Of a stretch of DNA of 64,000 bases, positions 1 through 12,062 are shown piece by piece. The DNA is from Talpa occidentalis (lineage: Eukaryota > Chordata > Mammalia > Eulipotyphla > Talpidae). Each line of letters begins with the position of its first letter. Within the stretch, counting starts at the first letter, position 1. The position numbers were made by a program, and so were the translations under genes. The stretch covers positions 52,321,013-52,385,012 of the forward strand of contig NW_023601754.1 of the NCBI RefSeq assembly GCF_014898055.3. Direction: 5' to 3'. The notes beneath the pieces were generated by a model, which did not search any database, was not told the origin of the DNA, and saw only the letters and a program-made list of their open reading frames with translations.

Positions 1-2204
1 ACTCTCCAGATGCTCAGTGTTGGGGGCTCCATGTCCTCTGCCCTCTGTGCCCTGTCGGGGTTGTGCAGTGGGGGCACCTGTCCTCCATCTGGGGCCTGGA
101 CCTGAGCTCCGAGGCAGAGGCCTGTGTGGACCTCGGGCAGAGGGAGCCCCCCTGCGTGCTCCCCGGCTTTCAGTTCTGGCCCCGAGCCCCAGCCCAGCCT
201 TCTCCACCCAGTCCGATGCCCTCCCCCTGCCTGCGGTGCCCGGGGGCTCTGGTCCCGCCTAGTTCAGTCCTCGCAGGCGAGGGCCCAGGGAAGCGGGGTG
301 CCGGCTTTAGAACCCCCCCCCCACCCCCGTGGCCAAGGTGCGGGGCTGTGGCCGGTCGTCTGGCGCCCTGGGCGCTCCTGGGCGGGCAGGTCAGGCGTGC
401 TGTGAGCGCGAGGGCGGGAGGCCAGCCCCGCGGCTCGGATTCTGCTGAGCTCACTGAAACCCTAACCTTCGGGCTTCCCCACTAATTGGTGATAAGGTCT
501 CGCCAAGAAAAACAGTGGAGAGACCCCTGGTTTCTCCAGGAATTCCAGAGCGCTGGGTTCACGCGGCGGGACGGGGCCGCAGGGCCAGGCTGCAGAGGCA
601 CCTCCGCGAGGCGAGGGGCGGGGCGGGGCGGCCACCTGCGTCGGAGGCCCAGGCGGGCCGCGGCCCATAGGTGGACGGGGCTGTCAGTGCCCTCGATGGA
701 GGGACGTGGGCGGCTGTGACTTCCCCGCCCCAGGTTTGTGTGACGGAGAGGGGGTGGGGGTGCGGGCGACCGTGGAGGAGGCAAGTGGGCGGCTGGGCCT
801 TTCGGGGGCAGCATCGCTTGATCTGCTTGCACCGCCGTCTTCCGTGTTGGCCTGAGCGCGAGCTGACTCCTGCAAAGGCGGGTCTGGGGCTTCAAGGCTC
901 CGCGTGCCTCCCCCCGCCCCCCGGCCTGCCTCTCTCCTCATCGCTGGGCAGCCGTCCCCCAGCTGGGTGGAGGGGCCCTCGGCCCCAACTGCCTTCCTGA
1001 GGCTCACCGGAGTTCCCACGGACCCCCAGGTCCTTGCAGAGGCACCCGTGTCCCCCTAGCTCAGGGCTGCCCGGCTCTGCCCGAGAGGACAGCGGGCAGC
1101 AGGTCAGCCCGCAGAGGCGGCCCCGGGCTGGAGGTGCAGACCCCTCCTGGGTCCCGTCCCAGGTGCCCCTCCGCTGCACTGCCTTTAAGACACTCAAGGA
1201 AGGCCGGCGCCGCCTGGCCCTGGACTCGTGTCAGCTGTGAGGTCCAGCTCACACCTGCCAGCCAGAGCGTCTGCAGGGAGGGCGGCCCCCAGCAGGAGGG
1301 GCTAGGGCAGGGGAGGCCTCAAAAGCTCAGCAGCTGCAGTGCTGGGAGCCGGAGGCAGCTTGGACGCGGGGGCATCAGAACCCCTGCCAAGTCCTGGGGC
1401 AGCCAATGGCCTCGCTGAGCCGAGCCCCACCCCGCCCCAGTGGGTGGAAAGAAACGGGGGCGGCAGGTAGGCAGCAGTGGGCAAGGGTTGCACAGCTGCC
1501 TGGGAAGCAAAGGGGGCGGCTCGGAGCCGGCGCCGGTCCCTGGCGCAGATGTCAGTGAGCTGGTCACCTGGAGGGGGTGTGGTGACCCAAGGTGGGAGTC
1601 ACAGCTGCCTGGGCCTGGCTGAGGCTGGCGTGGCCTGGAAGCCCCGGTGGGGGTCAGCCTCCTGCAGAGCTCGAGGCTGGAGAGGGCCGTGTGCCCAGGG
1701 CGGGACAGTGACCGGCACACGGGTAGGGGCATGGGCCACTGAGCTGGCAGGTGCTGCTCTTCCGCAAGAGGAGTCCCTCCCCTGTGGGTGCCAGGGGTCT
1801 CACAGTGGGGCGAGGGCCACCCCACAGCCCCTGGAGCCCTGGCCTTGCAGTTTCGTCCCCGTGGCTCGGGGCCCAAGCCTAGCCGCTGACCAGGCTCAAG
1901 GCTGTGGCTGCCCCGGCTCACCTCCACGCCCAGCGCCCGCCCTCCCCTCGCCTCTGCCTCCCCTTCCTGCCCTGGGCCTCAGCCCGGCCCTCCCCGCAGG
2001 CTGCAGCTGAGTCCCTCTGGGGCAGGCCTGGCTCTGGGACCGCGGCACCTTGGTGACCAGAGCTGGACCGGCCCCTGCCACCTCTTCCCGCACACCTCCC
2101 CACAGAGCGGGCCAGGAGAGGCCGCAGCCGGGGAAGAGTGTCTGCCTGCCGGGTGCCCCGGCCCTGCCACCCTCGAGGGCCGGCACTGCCGATGCTGTTG
2201 AACC

Positions 2205-2420
2205 GCCAGAAACTTAATCTATTATTACACAGAAACTCCTGTGAAGTCAGGGGTTTGAACTCCCCAGAAGTGTTTGCCTGATCGGGCCGATAGCAGAGTG
2301 ATTAATGCCGGTGATAAGGTGTTGATTGGCTCGGGGGCTCGGGAGACACAGGGGCTGTTGTGCGTGCTGGGCTGGCGACTGCGCTCGCCGAACAATAGCC
2401 CGTTTATCCTCCGGCCTGCC
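2205..2420. promoter_or_regulatory. AT-rich putative conserved non-coding element
   Basis: A sharp drop in GC content inside very GC-rich intron. It has homeodomain-type cores (CTTAATCTATTATTAC near 2212, GATTAATG near 2300), a GATA-type GATAAGG at 2313-2319 and GATTGG just after it. The mix resembles developmental enhancers, but only motif spelling and composition support this. Confidence 0.35.
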
Positions 2421-2624
2421 TGCCACCCGCCCGCCCCCGCCGGGCGCAAAGGGCGCCTGGGCCAGGAACCGCGGAGCCGGCTCTCCTGGGGGAGAGGGCC
2501 CAGGGCACCCGGCAGGCCCCGGGCAGGCGCTGTCCGGCCTGGAAGGGGCGGGAGAAGGGGCTGCGTCCGCCTGCCGTCGCCGTGCGCTCTCCCGGCCCCA
2601 GGGCAGGGCACTGTGGTGACCAAA

Positions 2625-2740
2625 CACCCAGGCCTCAGTGGCCACACCTGGAAAATGGGGCAATAAAGGGCCACCTGCAGAGCTGCGAGGGGTTGCACTA
2701 GTGAGACAGGCGCGTCTGATGGGCGAGCACCATGGGCCCC
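2625..2740 (+). mobile_element. MIR-like SINE fragment, sense
   Basis: The order GGCCTCAGTGG, then TGGAAAATGGGGCAATAA, then a GC-rich tail ending near GGTTGCACTAGTGAG follows the conserved MIR segment that normally reads CCTCAGTTTCC...TGTAAAATGGGGATAATA. It is an old, diverged copy. Similar short MIR-type scraps are seen near 2830 (antisense), 5810, 28490 (antisense), 41805 and 43205 (antisense). Confidence 0.5.
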
Positions 2741-4754
2741 GGCGTGCAGGAGCCGACCTCAGCGCGGGGCTCAGCCACGCACGCGTGCTTGGAGGAGCAG
2801 GCAGGCCGGCTGGCGCGTCCCACCAGGCGGGGAGACTGAGGCTGGGGAGCTGCAAGAGGCTGCCACAGTGCCACCCTCTGCCTGACGGGGAGAGACCCGC
2901 CCAGAGCCCAGGTTGGGTGGAGGGGGCAGGCCCGGCCTGAGGCCCGGAGAGAGAGGAGAGCTGGATCTGGCTCCAGGGCTGTTTGGGACCAGGCCTCGGA
3001 GGTTGTGGACAAGAGCGGGAGGTTGTGCGGGCAGAGCCGGCCCCGGGTGCGCGGCTTCCCTGGCAAACGGGCAGATGCTGGTTTCCTGTTCCAGGCAAAA
3101 GCCGCCGCCGGGCAGCTAAATTCAGAACCTGAATGGGGGGGCCTGGTGGGGGACGAGAGGCAGGAGTGGGGCGGGGCTCCCCTCCTGTTTCCGGCAGGGT
3201 CTCTCATCACCCCACCCTCGGTAGGACCCTCAGCCCCTGCGCAGCCCCGCCGGGCAGAGGGGGTGGCCTCCCCGACGGGAGCAGCCCGTGCGTCCCCAGC
3301 TTGAGTGTGCTGACGCCGAGGGCAGCGGGGTGGGGGCGGCGAGAAAGGCCCCAGAGCCTCGTCCGCGGTGGGAACGCCAGGCCCCTCGGCTTCCCGTCCT
3401 GTCGGGTCTTCCCACCCTGGCTGCGGGTCAGCGGGCGCCCCTGCGAGGCCCCGCACCCGCCTGTCTGGCACAGCCAGCTTTCCTGGCAGGACAGTGGCTC
3501 CAGATGCTCCCCCGAGACCCGACCGCCCTCCCCAGTCCTCTGTGCCCTTCTCACCCCTGCCCAGCCCCTTCGGCCAGCCTCCTGTCCTCAAGGACCCACC
3601 TCAGATGAGACCCCCGAGGCCCCACACGGCCCGTCTTCCCAGGACCCGCAGTGCTGGGTCAGAGCTCCCAGTCAGAGCGCAGTCGCTGGGCAGCTCAGGG
3701 GAGAGAGGCCAGGGCCGGTCGGGGAGGCTTTGGGCTCTAAGCCCGGAGCCGGGTCCTCCTGTCCAGCATGCCTCCTGTGGTACCATCTCACCAGAAGCTT
3801 CTAGAAGCTCTTTTGGGGCCCCCTCTGTCTACCTGTCAGCCCTGGGTCCTCTGGTGAAGGCAGTTGGCGTGACTTGCTCAGTCACAGAGGGTCCAAGGGC
3901 TGCTGCGGACATCACAGCCAGGGCCACGGAGACTCAGCTGGAGCTCCGGGCCCAGAGCTGCCCGCACCTCCCCCAGGCACCCCTTCCACAGCCTCCTGGT
4001 GGTGCCACGCCTGCATGCTCGCGGGGTCACCTCTGCCCCTCAGCAGGGGCTGTCGCCCCAGCACAGCCCCATCCCAGAGCCGCCTCCGCTGGGGAGAGGG
4101 AAGGGCAGCGGCTGCAGCTCCGGCCGGGGCCAGACTGGGGCTGACTCGGGGACCACCCTAAGAGCACAGGCCATGGGCTCTGGCCCCCGCTTCATGGAAC
4201 CGAAGGCCAGCCTTGGGGTCGGGCCCGCCCCGCGGGGTGCAGAGGTCGGGAGCTCCTGTGGCCAGGCCTCGGCTGGGGCCTGGTCCCTCCAGAGGGCCCA
4301 GTGCCCATGTAGAGCCGGGCTGGCCCTCGCCGCGCCTCGGGGAGGCTGGACTGGCCGTCTCCTCCCCCGTCCGCAGCCCTCGCCCTGGCCCCCAAGCTCC
4401 AGGGTGAAGCCACCCCGCGCCACCCCCCCCGACCCCAGGCTCCTGCGTCGGGCAACGGGACCCCAGGGCGCGGGCATCTGGCCTCGCTTCCCTCTTGCTT
4501 TGCCAGGGCCGCCTCTCGGACCTGGCTGGCACCCTCCCGGCCCGCGCCAGCGCCCAGAGCTGGTGTGGACAGAGACCGTTACAGCTGGGAGCGAGCGAGG
4601 GCCGGAGGCACCGGTTGCTTCCGACGGGGCCCGAGGGGCGTCTGACCTTCCCGGCCACGGGGCAGCCGTTGCGTGAGCTGGAACAATCGCCCCAGTGTGC
4701 GAGGCACAAGCGGCCTTTTCTTCCCCGCCAGGCCAGCGCGCACAGCTCCCAGCC

Positions 4755-4795
4755 TGGCTTCCCTTGAACAAACATATTTATTGTGGCCGCCACCA
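4755..4795. promoter_or_regulatory. Forkhead-type motif pair in AT-rich island
   Basis: ACAAACA at 4768-4774 is a forkhead core. It is followed at once by TATTTATTG (4775-4783), a second forkhead-like site on the other strand. The short AT block is isolated in GC-rich intron. Function is inferred from motif spelling only. Confidence 0.3.
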
Positions 4796-7027
4796 AGGGC
4801 CTCGCCTCACAGCCGGAGCCTGGGGCCCTGTCCCACCCACCGGGGCCTGGGGAGGGGACCCCTGCCCCAGCGGGCCCCTCCCCAGGCCCCAGCCGGCAGG
4901 CCCCCGTCGGCATGCCCGAGGCAGGGTGGCTCCAGTGCCCCCACCCTGCTGGACGGCCGCTGGCCTCCTGCAGGGCGCAGTGACCACCCACAGGCAGCCA
5001 GCCGGCCAGGAGCCAGGCCCTCGGGAGGGGCCGGAGCCAGCACACCCGAGCCCACCCTGCCCCAGAGCCAGCCTCGCCGCGCCTCGGTTTCCCCTCGCGC
5101 GCGGCCCTGGCCTCAGCTCAGGGCTGCCTTCCCGCCCCGCCCCGCGCACCACCTGGGGCTCGCAGGGGTCTCCCCGCAGCCCTCCCGGGCCCCCACCCTC
5201 TCCCCCGCGCCCGGATCTCCAGTGCTCAGCCTGCTGCCCACCCCGAGGCCAGCTCAGGTCCTCCCCTCGGGCCTCTCCGACAGCCCAGCAGCTGGGGGGC
5301 CCCCACGCGGGCCCCGTGCTGGCCGTGAGCACCCCAAAGGCCAGCACACATCCCCAACTCGCTGGCAGCCTCCTGGAGGAAGAGCTGGGAAACAAGGTGT
5401 CCTCGAGAGGGGGCCCAGGGAGGGATCCTGCTTCCCGGCCTCACCCCCAGCACCCTCGGCCCCGCCCGGCCTCCGCCCCCAGCCTGCACCTGCCCTGGGC
5501 CCCTCCTCGCCTGCCCCACCCGCAGAGACAGGGTGGCGCCAGGCGGGGTCATCCCCCGTGGGTGTCTGGGTCCTGGCCGAGGGGAGAGGAGGGTCAGCGG
5601 CCTCGGAGGGGTGGCCGCGGGGTCGGGGCCAGCGCCAGGCTGCCGGGTGGGGGGCAGCTGGGCCCGCCGAGTCAGCCTAGGACCCAGAGGAAGCAGTGGG
5701 CCTGAGAGGGGCTTTCCCAAGGGGTCCGGGCGGGCCCGGGCCGGGGCGCCCTTTGCGGGCCAGGCCTGCTTCTCCACCAGAACTTGGTTCTTGGACAGCA
5801 CCTGCCCCCTCGAGCCTCAGTTTCCCTGGCGGGAAAGAGGGAGCCGCCCCTGCTGGGACCCTGTGCGAGTCCGAGCCCCAGGGCCTGGGCGAGCCCCAGG
5901 GGAGGACGGAGGGCGGCTCCCCCCAGGCCCCGTGCCTCCTGCCACCTCACGCACCCCTCTCCCCACCCGGACCTTTGGCCAAGGATACCAGCCCCACACC
6001 CCGCATCCAGCCCCCCAAACCCATGCAGGTCACCCTCTCCCTGCCGTGTGCGTGTCCAGCCCTGGGGGCGCCGGGGTGTCTGGGTCAGCCAGAGCTGGGC
6101 ACCAGACGCAGCCGGCCCCGATGCAGACGCAGCGTCCTGTCTGCCTGGCCCCGGACCCCCAGGCCTCTCCGGGGCGTGGACGCACCCCCTCCCTGCGTCC
6201 TCTCCAGCCCTCTGTACATGTCTGCGTCCTGGCCCCTCCTCTTAGGGGGACACGGTCCTGGGGTCAGCCGCCTCGTGAAGACCCCTCTCCACGCACAGCC
6301 ACACCTGGGCCGGGTGGAATGGGGTGCCTGGGGAAGGGACGAGGCAAGGGGTGACCCTGCCTGGGGTCGGGGCTTGTCTGGTCGGGGTGTGCGTGCGGGA
6401 GGCGCGGTGAGCTGCGGGCAGAAGGGGTGCCCAAGGCTGGTGGGGACCAGCCATCCCTGCCCTGGGGCCCCAGCCCGCATCTGGAGGAAGCCCTCATGCC
6501 GCCGGCTGGGGCAGTGGGCCTGGGACGTGCTGGACTCCACCGTCGGGATCAGGGATCCGTGGGGTGGAGGGTTACAGAGTCTGGGGCTCCTGGGGGCCGG
6601 GGTGTAGGGGAGCCGGTGTGGGTCTGGGTGGGATGGTGGCTGCAGCATCTGGAAGGCAGCAGGCCTCTGGGCTGGGGCCCTGGTCTGCACGCTGGGGGTA
6701 GTGGGCGGGACATCGTCACCACGGAGGACTTTGGCCATCCCCCACCCACTGCGCCGCCTGCAGACCCCACCCCGATCTCCCAACTGGACAGGCCGGGGGC
6801 AGCAGCCTGAGCCCACCCAGGGTGGGCACCGGTGCGTCCCAAAGGCAGCCCAAGCCAGGCTGGGACAGGCTGGGTCCCTGGAGGAGGACAGTCCCGGGGG
6901 CCAGGGAGGCCCCGGCTTGCCTCAGTTGTGCAGAGCAGGGAGCCGGGCGAGGAGGAAGGGGCGCAGCCCCCCGACCTGGAAGAGTGGCTCAGGCCTTGCG
7001 GGCCGGCCCACGCCTGACTCACGAGCC

Positions 7028-7135
7028 GAGAAATTCTTGGGTTTCAAACATCACCATATGAGCTGAATTTTATAGATTTTGAGAAGTGCTACTTGAAAAT
7101 AAAAATCACCTCGTTATATTTACGATCCCGTCGTG
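7028..7135. promoter_or_regulatory. AT-rich putative conserved non-coding element
   Basis: About 100 bp of AT-rich, non-repetitive sequence between GC-rich flanks. It includes an E-box CATATG near 7056 and runs such as TTTTATAGATTTTG and AAAATAAAAATC. It does not resemble a SINE or L1 that I know. A conserved element is the simplest reading, but this is unverified. Confidence 0.3.
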
Positions 7136-8549
7136 AGCCCACGGCCCCGCTCGAGGCCTGGCCCCAGGGCCCCGGCGGATGGGGCTCGGCAAGGCCCTCG
7201 GACTCGGCGCCGCCCCATCCCAGGCCACAGCCCAGGCCACGGCTGGGAGGGAGGTGCCCTCTGGGGGGAGCAGACAGGCCCCTGCGGTCAGCGGTGGGGG
7301 GTGGGGGAAGACAGGTGGGGTGCAGGCAGCACTCAGAGGCTGCTTTCGGGGGGCAGCTGCGCAGTTGTGGGTGCTGGCGGCCGGGCGGGCCCCTCGCTGA
7401 CGTGTCACTCACCAGGGGAACCCCGTGCAGACTGAGGGCCAGAGCCAGGTCAGGTGGCCACACAGGCCCAGCGTACCCCTCTCCCGGGCAGGGCCCTGCC
7501 CCCACCCGCCAGGCCCACAGCCCAAGTCCTGGGAGGCCGAGGAGTGCCCCATGCGGGCCCATCCCGGGGGCCTGGGCCTCCTCGGGGACACAGGACTCAG
7601 GCCGGAGGGACTGTGTGGCTGGGGGGCTGCTGTCCTCTCAGCAGACCATGCGCTGGGCGCCAGCCGCAGAGACGGTGGGAAATGGTCCTTCCCCGCCCCC
7701 CGACAGTCCGTCTCCCGTGGGAATCCAGAGCAGGCGGCCAAGTGGGCTGCGTGGGCCGGGCCGGGCCGTCCCGAGGCCGCAGGTGCCGTGTGGGCGCCAC
7801 AGCTCATGGGTGGGGGGTCAGTCGGGCCACGGCTTGGAAAGGGGCCGCCCAGCCCTCAGCCACCCTGCGACCCTCCACGAGGACTTCCCTGTGGTCTCAC
7901 TGTCCCGAGAAGCAGGGGTGACCACACGGGGGACGGGGCCTCTCTGCGCACCCCGTTCCTCGGACACGTGGCTCTGGCCGCTTCTGTCCCATGGGTGCTG
8001 GGCCGCCAGCAGCATTTCAAGGGCTCATGAAAACTCCCTCCACCTCTACCTGGGGAGCCTCGGGAGATGCAGCTGGGCCGGCTCCAGGGCTTCCCTAGGG
8101 CAGCTGTGGGGCGTCAGCCCCCCAGCCGGGCCCAAGCGGCCCGAGCGTTCAAGCCAGATCTGCACACTGCCCCCAGCCCCCTCACCCTCCGCGGAACGTG
8201 CCTGGCTGAGGTTGGGGCGGGCACAGGCCCATCCACTCGGCTGCGGGGGCACGGTGGGAGGTCTCCCCGGAATTGCAAGCGACAGCCCCAGCCCGCAGGA
8301 CACACTCAGCCACTCCGAGGACCTGGCCCAGGCGCCGTGTCCAGGGGCCCCCCCAGTGTGGCTGGGAGGGTTCCCGCGGGAGGGACACAGCGGGGGCACG
8401 CAGCCCGGCCCGTGCCACGCCGCCTGGGCCTTCACAGCACCATGTGGTTTGCTGTGAAGCCAGTGGGGGCCTCAGGACACGCTTCCCCGGCCTGAGAGGG
8501 GCGGGACCTCGGGGGCTCCCGGCCGGGTGCTGGCCCCCCACTCCGGCTG

Positions 8550-8605
8550 TCTAAAGGCGCGAGATAAGGAAACAGTCCATTTCAAGGGCAACGTCAAGTA
8601 AGCAG
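8550..8605. promoter_or_regulatory. GATA / NKX2-type motif group
   Basis: AGATAAGG at 8562-8569 is a strong GATA spelling. It is followed by TTCAAGGGCA (8581-8590), which is close to an ERR half-site, and by GTCAAGTA (8593-8600), an NKX2-type core. The spacing is compact, and the GATA plus NKX pairing would suit a cardiac element of KCNQ1. Motif evidence only. Confidence 0.25.
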
Positions 8606-8966
8606 GGTGCAGGCACCGGGGGGTGCAGTGCCAGTGCCGTGTGCCCGAGCCTGGCCTCGCCCCGGGCGGCACACCAGCCTTGAAGGCCCCGGCGGGCGCT
8701 GACCCACGGGTGCCCGCACAAGCGTCTGTGTGACACGACCCAGGACCAGCAGCTCAGCACAGCCCGACGGTGCCGTGCCCGGGTTGGGGAGGGGCCTGCA
8801 TCTCCCTCGGCTGGGAGTTGAGGGTCCCGGGTGGAAGGCAGGACAGTACCCCCGAGCTGAGGGGGGGTGGGCTCTGCACCCCTACAGCCCTCCCATCTCC
8901 ACCCACCCAGGCCCGAGCGCCCTCCAAGGCTGTGGCTTCTACCCCTGCAGCTCCACCATTATTGAC

Positions 8967-8986
8967 AGAAAGTTCCAGAACATTCC
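8967..8986. promoter_or_regulatory. Perfect four-unit heat-shock element
   Basis: GAA (8968-8970), TTC (8973-8975), GAA (8978-8980) and TTC (8983-8985) alternate with exact two-base spacers, giving four inverted nGAAn units in register. This is the textbook binding arrangement for an HSF trimer. The last unit overlaps CATTCC (8981-8986), a TEAD/MCAT-type core. It sits in intron 11 within a small AT-richer patch. Occupancy is unknown. Confidence 0.45.
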
Positions 8987-10740
8987 ACTGCGATGATCAG
9001 CCCATCACTGAGAGGCTCCTGGGTGGGGCAGCAGGCGAGCCCTGGGCAGCTGGGGCTGGGGCCCTTGCCGGGTCCCAGGCTTTCTCGGAGGCCCCTTCTC
9101 CTGCTCCGGGGCGAGGCCAGGGTGTGGAGGCCCCAGATGTGACCCCCCACCCCCCGCCAGCTGCTCCCCGCCCCCCAGAGGAGGCTCCCTCCCGCACTCC
9201 CGACACAGGGGTGCTTTGCTGGGTGCCGGGACCCCGGTTGGGTCTCTACATTAGAAGGGGCAAAAAGAAGGAAAAGAAGTTGTGAAAGCAAAAGGGGCTT
9301 CCTGCCCTGGCCGCTCTGGGGGTGTGCAGGCGGGTGGGGTGGGGGTCGCACAGGGCTGACGGCCCCCTGGCCCCCCCACAGCGGCGGGAGCCCAGGCCGC
9401 GCTGGCTGCCGTCACCCGGGGCCGGGCCGGGAGTGGCCGACGTGGCACGTGGGGCTGCGGCGGGCCAGGGGGGCCACGCCGCGGGGCGTCTGCCAGCTGT
9501 GCGGCCTCTCGCCACCGGTGTGAACACGGCCGGGGCCGGCGCTCCTGCTGCCCTTTCTTGGGCCGTTTGCGCTTCGCAGCTGAACCAGGCGAGGCGGGGC
9601 AGCGGGGCTGCCGGTGTTCACTGGGGCGAGGATGCGCCGCGTTTGTCCAGGCTCTGTCCTGCCCCATCCTCCGGGAGCTGGGCAGACAGGGCCCCCGGGC
9701 GGCCCGGGTGCCGGCGGGGCCAGCAGATGCGGGCCAAGCAAACCAAGCCCCGCCGGCCGGTCCGGCAAGGGGAGCGGGCGTGGGAAGCCCCACACCTGGG
9801 CCTGCAAGGCTGGGGTGCAGGAGGCGCCCCCGTCCCCAGCCATGGGGGCCCTGTGGGGGGCTCTTCTCTCTCCCCAGACCCCAGAGGGTCACTTTGCCCG
9901 GACCCAGCGGGAGGGCTCGCCCCTCCGCCAGCCTGACCGCGCAGCCGCACCTCACCCAGGCAGGGCACCGAGCAAGCAGGCCCAGGAGGACGTTTGGGTG
10001 GGAGGGGACTTCGGGATGGGGCTGGGCACCCTCACCGCCGCCTGTGCCCCCCGCTGTGCCCCGTGCGCGTGCTGCTGTAGTCTCTGAGTCTCTTGGCCTG
10101 CGCCGTGCTGCCCGCGCCGGGGAGGCCTGGTTCTGCTTGTGACTCTCCACTCAGGCATCCCGCAAGCCCGTGACCTCCAGGCCTCTGCCTCTCACTGCCA
10201 GACACCCCATCTGTGCCCCAGAGGGAGACTGGCCAGGGCATCCCCGGGGAGCACAACCCAGCCCGGCCCCATGGTCTGCTTGGGGCTCCATAGGCCGAGG
10301 TGCCCGAGGGGGGCAGCTGGCACCTGCCGCACGACCCACCTTCGCCCACCCAGTGCCAGGCTGGCTTCCTGGTGGCCCCAACCCAGGCACGCGCATGTGC
10401 ACACGTGTGCAAGCTCCGCCGTGATCTGCACTCGCAGACTCTCTTCTGTCTGAGACAAGTCAGCGTTTTACTGTCATGACTTAGAGTGGGCGTGATAAGG
10501 GGATGGCTTGCGGCACTGACGTGACGTGCTGGCGTGGCGGCGCCTGCTGCTTCGTAATGCTCCTCCTGCTTGGGCCCACCCCACCGGCGCAGCCCACTGC
10601 CTCAGCCCGTGGGGCCTGGTGGGCACAGTTAAAGCTCACACCCCCATGAGCGCGACAGTACGGGCCACGGGGAGGGGTGCCAGCCTGATGCCAGCGAGAC
10701 GTGGATTTCAGATCCCTGTGACAACTTGAGCAGCCACTTA

Positions 10741-10860
10741 GGGAAGATGGCGCTGCGGTGGACTGCGCTTCTGCAAAGAGCATTATAAGGGAGTCGATAA
10801 GGATTTTGGTGTTTTTTTTGGAGGGGCGGTGGCTGAAGTGCCTTTAAGTGGTCTTCCTAC
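10741..10860. promoter_or_regulatory. YY1, GATA and NKX2-type motif cluster
   Basis: GAAGATGGCGCTG (from 10743) fits the YY1 consensus around AAGATGGCG. GATAAGG lies at 10796-10802 and TTAAGTGG (NKX2-5-like) at 10844-10851. All three fall within 110 bp in otherwise plain intron. YY1 sites recur in imprinted control regions, but one motif does not establish that here. Confidence 0.25.
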
Positions 10861-12062
10861 CTAAGCAGTAAAGGCCTAGCCATCCCAGACGGCACTTTCA
10901 GGGCATGGTGGTATAGGCAGAGCTGTGGAGCGGTACAGGCAGAGCCGCAGTGGCGTGCAGGGCTCGCCCTGGATGGACCGAGGACTTGGCAGAACGCGCT
11001 CATTGAGGTTCGAGGATGAGTGAGGATGGCTTCTGCCGTGTCGCCAGCTACCACCAAGCGCACAGCCAGACAGGCCGGTGGCCCCTGGCCATAGATGCCT
11101 GTGCAGGCCACATGGCCTCCGAAAGGAATGTTCCAGGTAGCCGGTCTTCCCGGCAGGGCAGGATGTTTCAGGGGAAATTGCGCAGGGTGGATGTTGCTGC
11201 GGGTGAGCCTGGGTGTGCCGATGGCCTTGGGGAGGGGTGCCGGCCTGAGGGCCTGTTCCTGCATGTTGCCGCCAACCTGGCCTCCCAGACCCGGGCTCCA
11301 GGGAGGCCAGGGCTCCTTGGCCCCTCAGCCACAGCTCTGGTTGAAACTGTTTACTAACCGCCCCAGCCCCTGGACAGTCCTGCTCTCCCGCACAGACCTG
11401 GGGTCTGGCCCCACAGAGACTCAGGAGGGCAGTGGGTGGTTTGGATGGAATTTCTGGGGCCAGTGGAGCCAGGACCCGGCCCTGCCTTGCATCATGTGCC
11501 CTGTCCTGGGCTTCGGTCACTTGCCCGTCCACCTCTGTGTGCTCCCTTGACCTCTGGCTTCATTCTCCTCCGGGGAGTGGCAGCTTCCCCACCTGCTTCC
11601 CGGCCTGACCCCACATGCCATCCTTGTAGCGCGCCGCGTCCCCATGTGTAGGGCGCCCTGGGAGTACAAACCTGGCGCCTGTCTACACGGGGTCTGCTGT
11701 CTGCAGCGCAGGCTGGGACCACACCGACCGCCCACCGGCTCCCGTGTCAGCACAGCGCTGGGCCCTCCCCTTCGCCGGGGTCTCCGGCTAACTTTGACTT
11801 TTCTGCCTGGAGCTTTTATTCTCCACCAGCTTTGCAGTTCACCTATTGAGCATTCTTAGGTGTGATGCAAAGTTGGCCTGGCGTGGATTTACAGATTAAA
11901 TGTGAGGAAAAGTAAAGTCCCGTCCACCCTCGTTCCCAGGTGCCCTGTGTCCACTCGGCTCTGGAGCTGGCCCCGCCATCTGCAGGTGATCTGCGGGGCT
12001 CATCTCTGGGGGCTACTTCAGTCTTCCCCTCCAGGGCTCACTGGGGGCTTATTTTTTCAAAG

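Noticed and set aside
540..720. GC-box-rich segment as the KvDMR1/KCNQ1OT1 promoter
   Set aside because: It has GC boxes and a nearby ATTGG, but no repeat array or other landmark that would identify the imprinting control region. In human that region lies far upstream of exon 12.
7093..8457. 454-codon + strand open frame
   Set aside because: Same compositional effect, and it starts inside an AT-rich element. No recognisable protein family.
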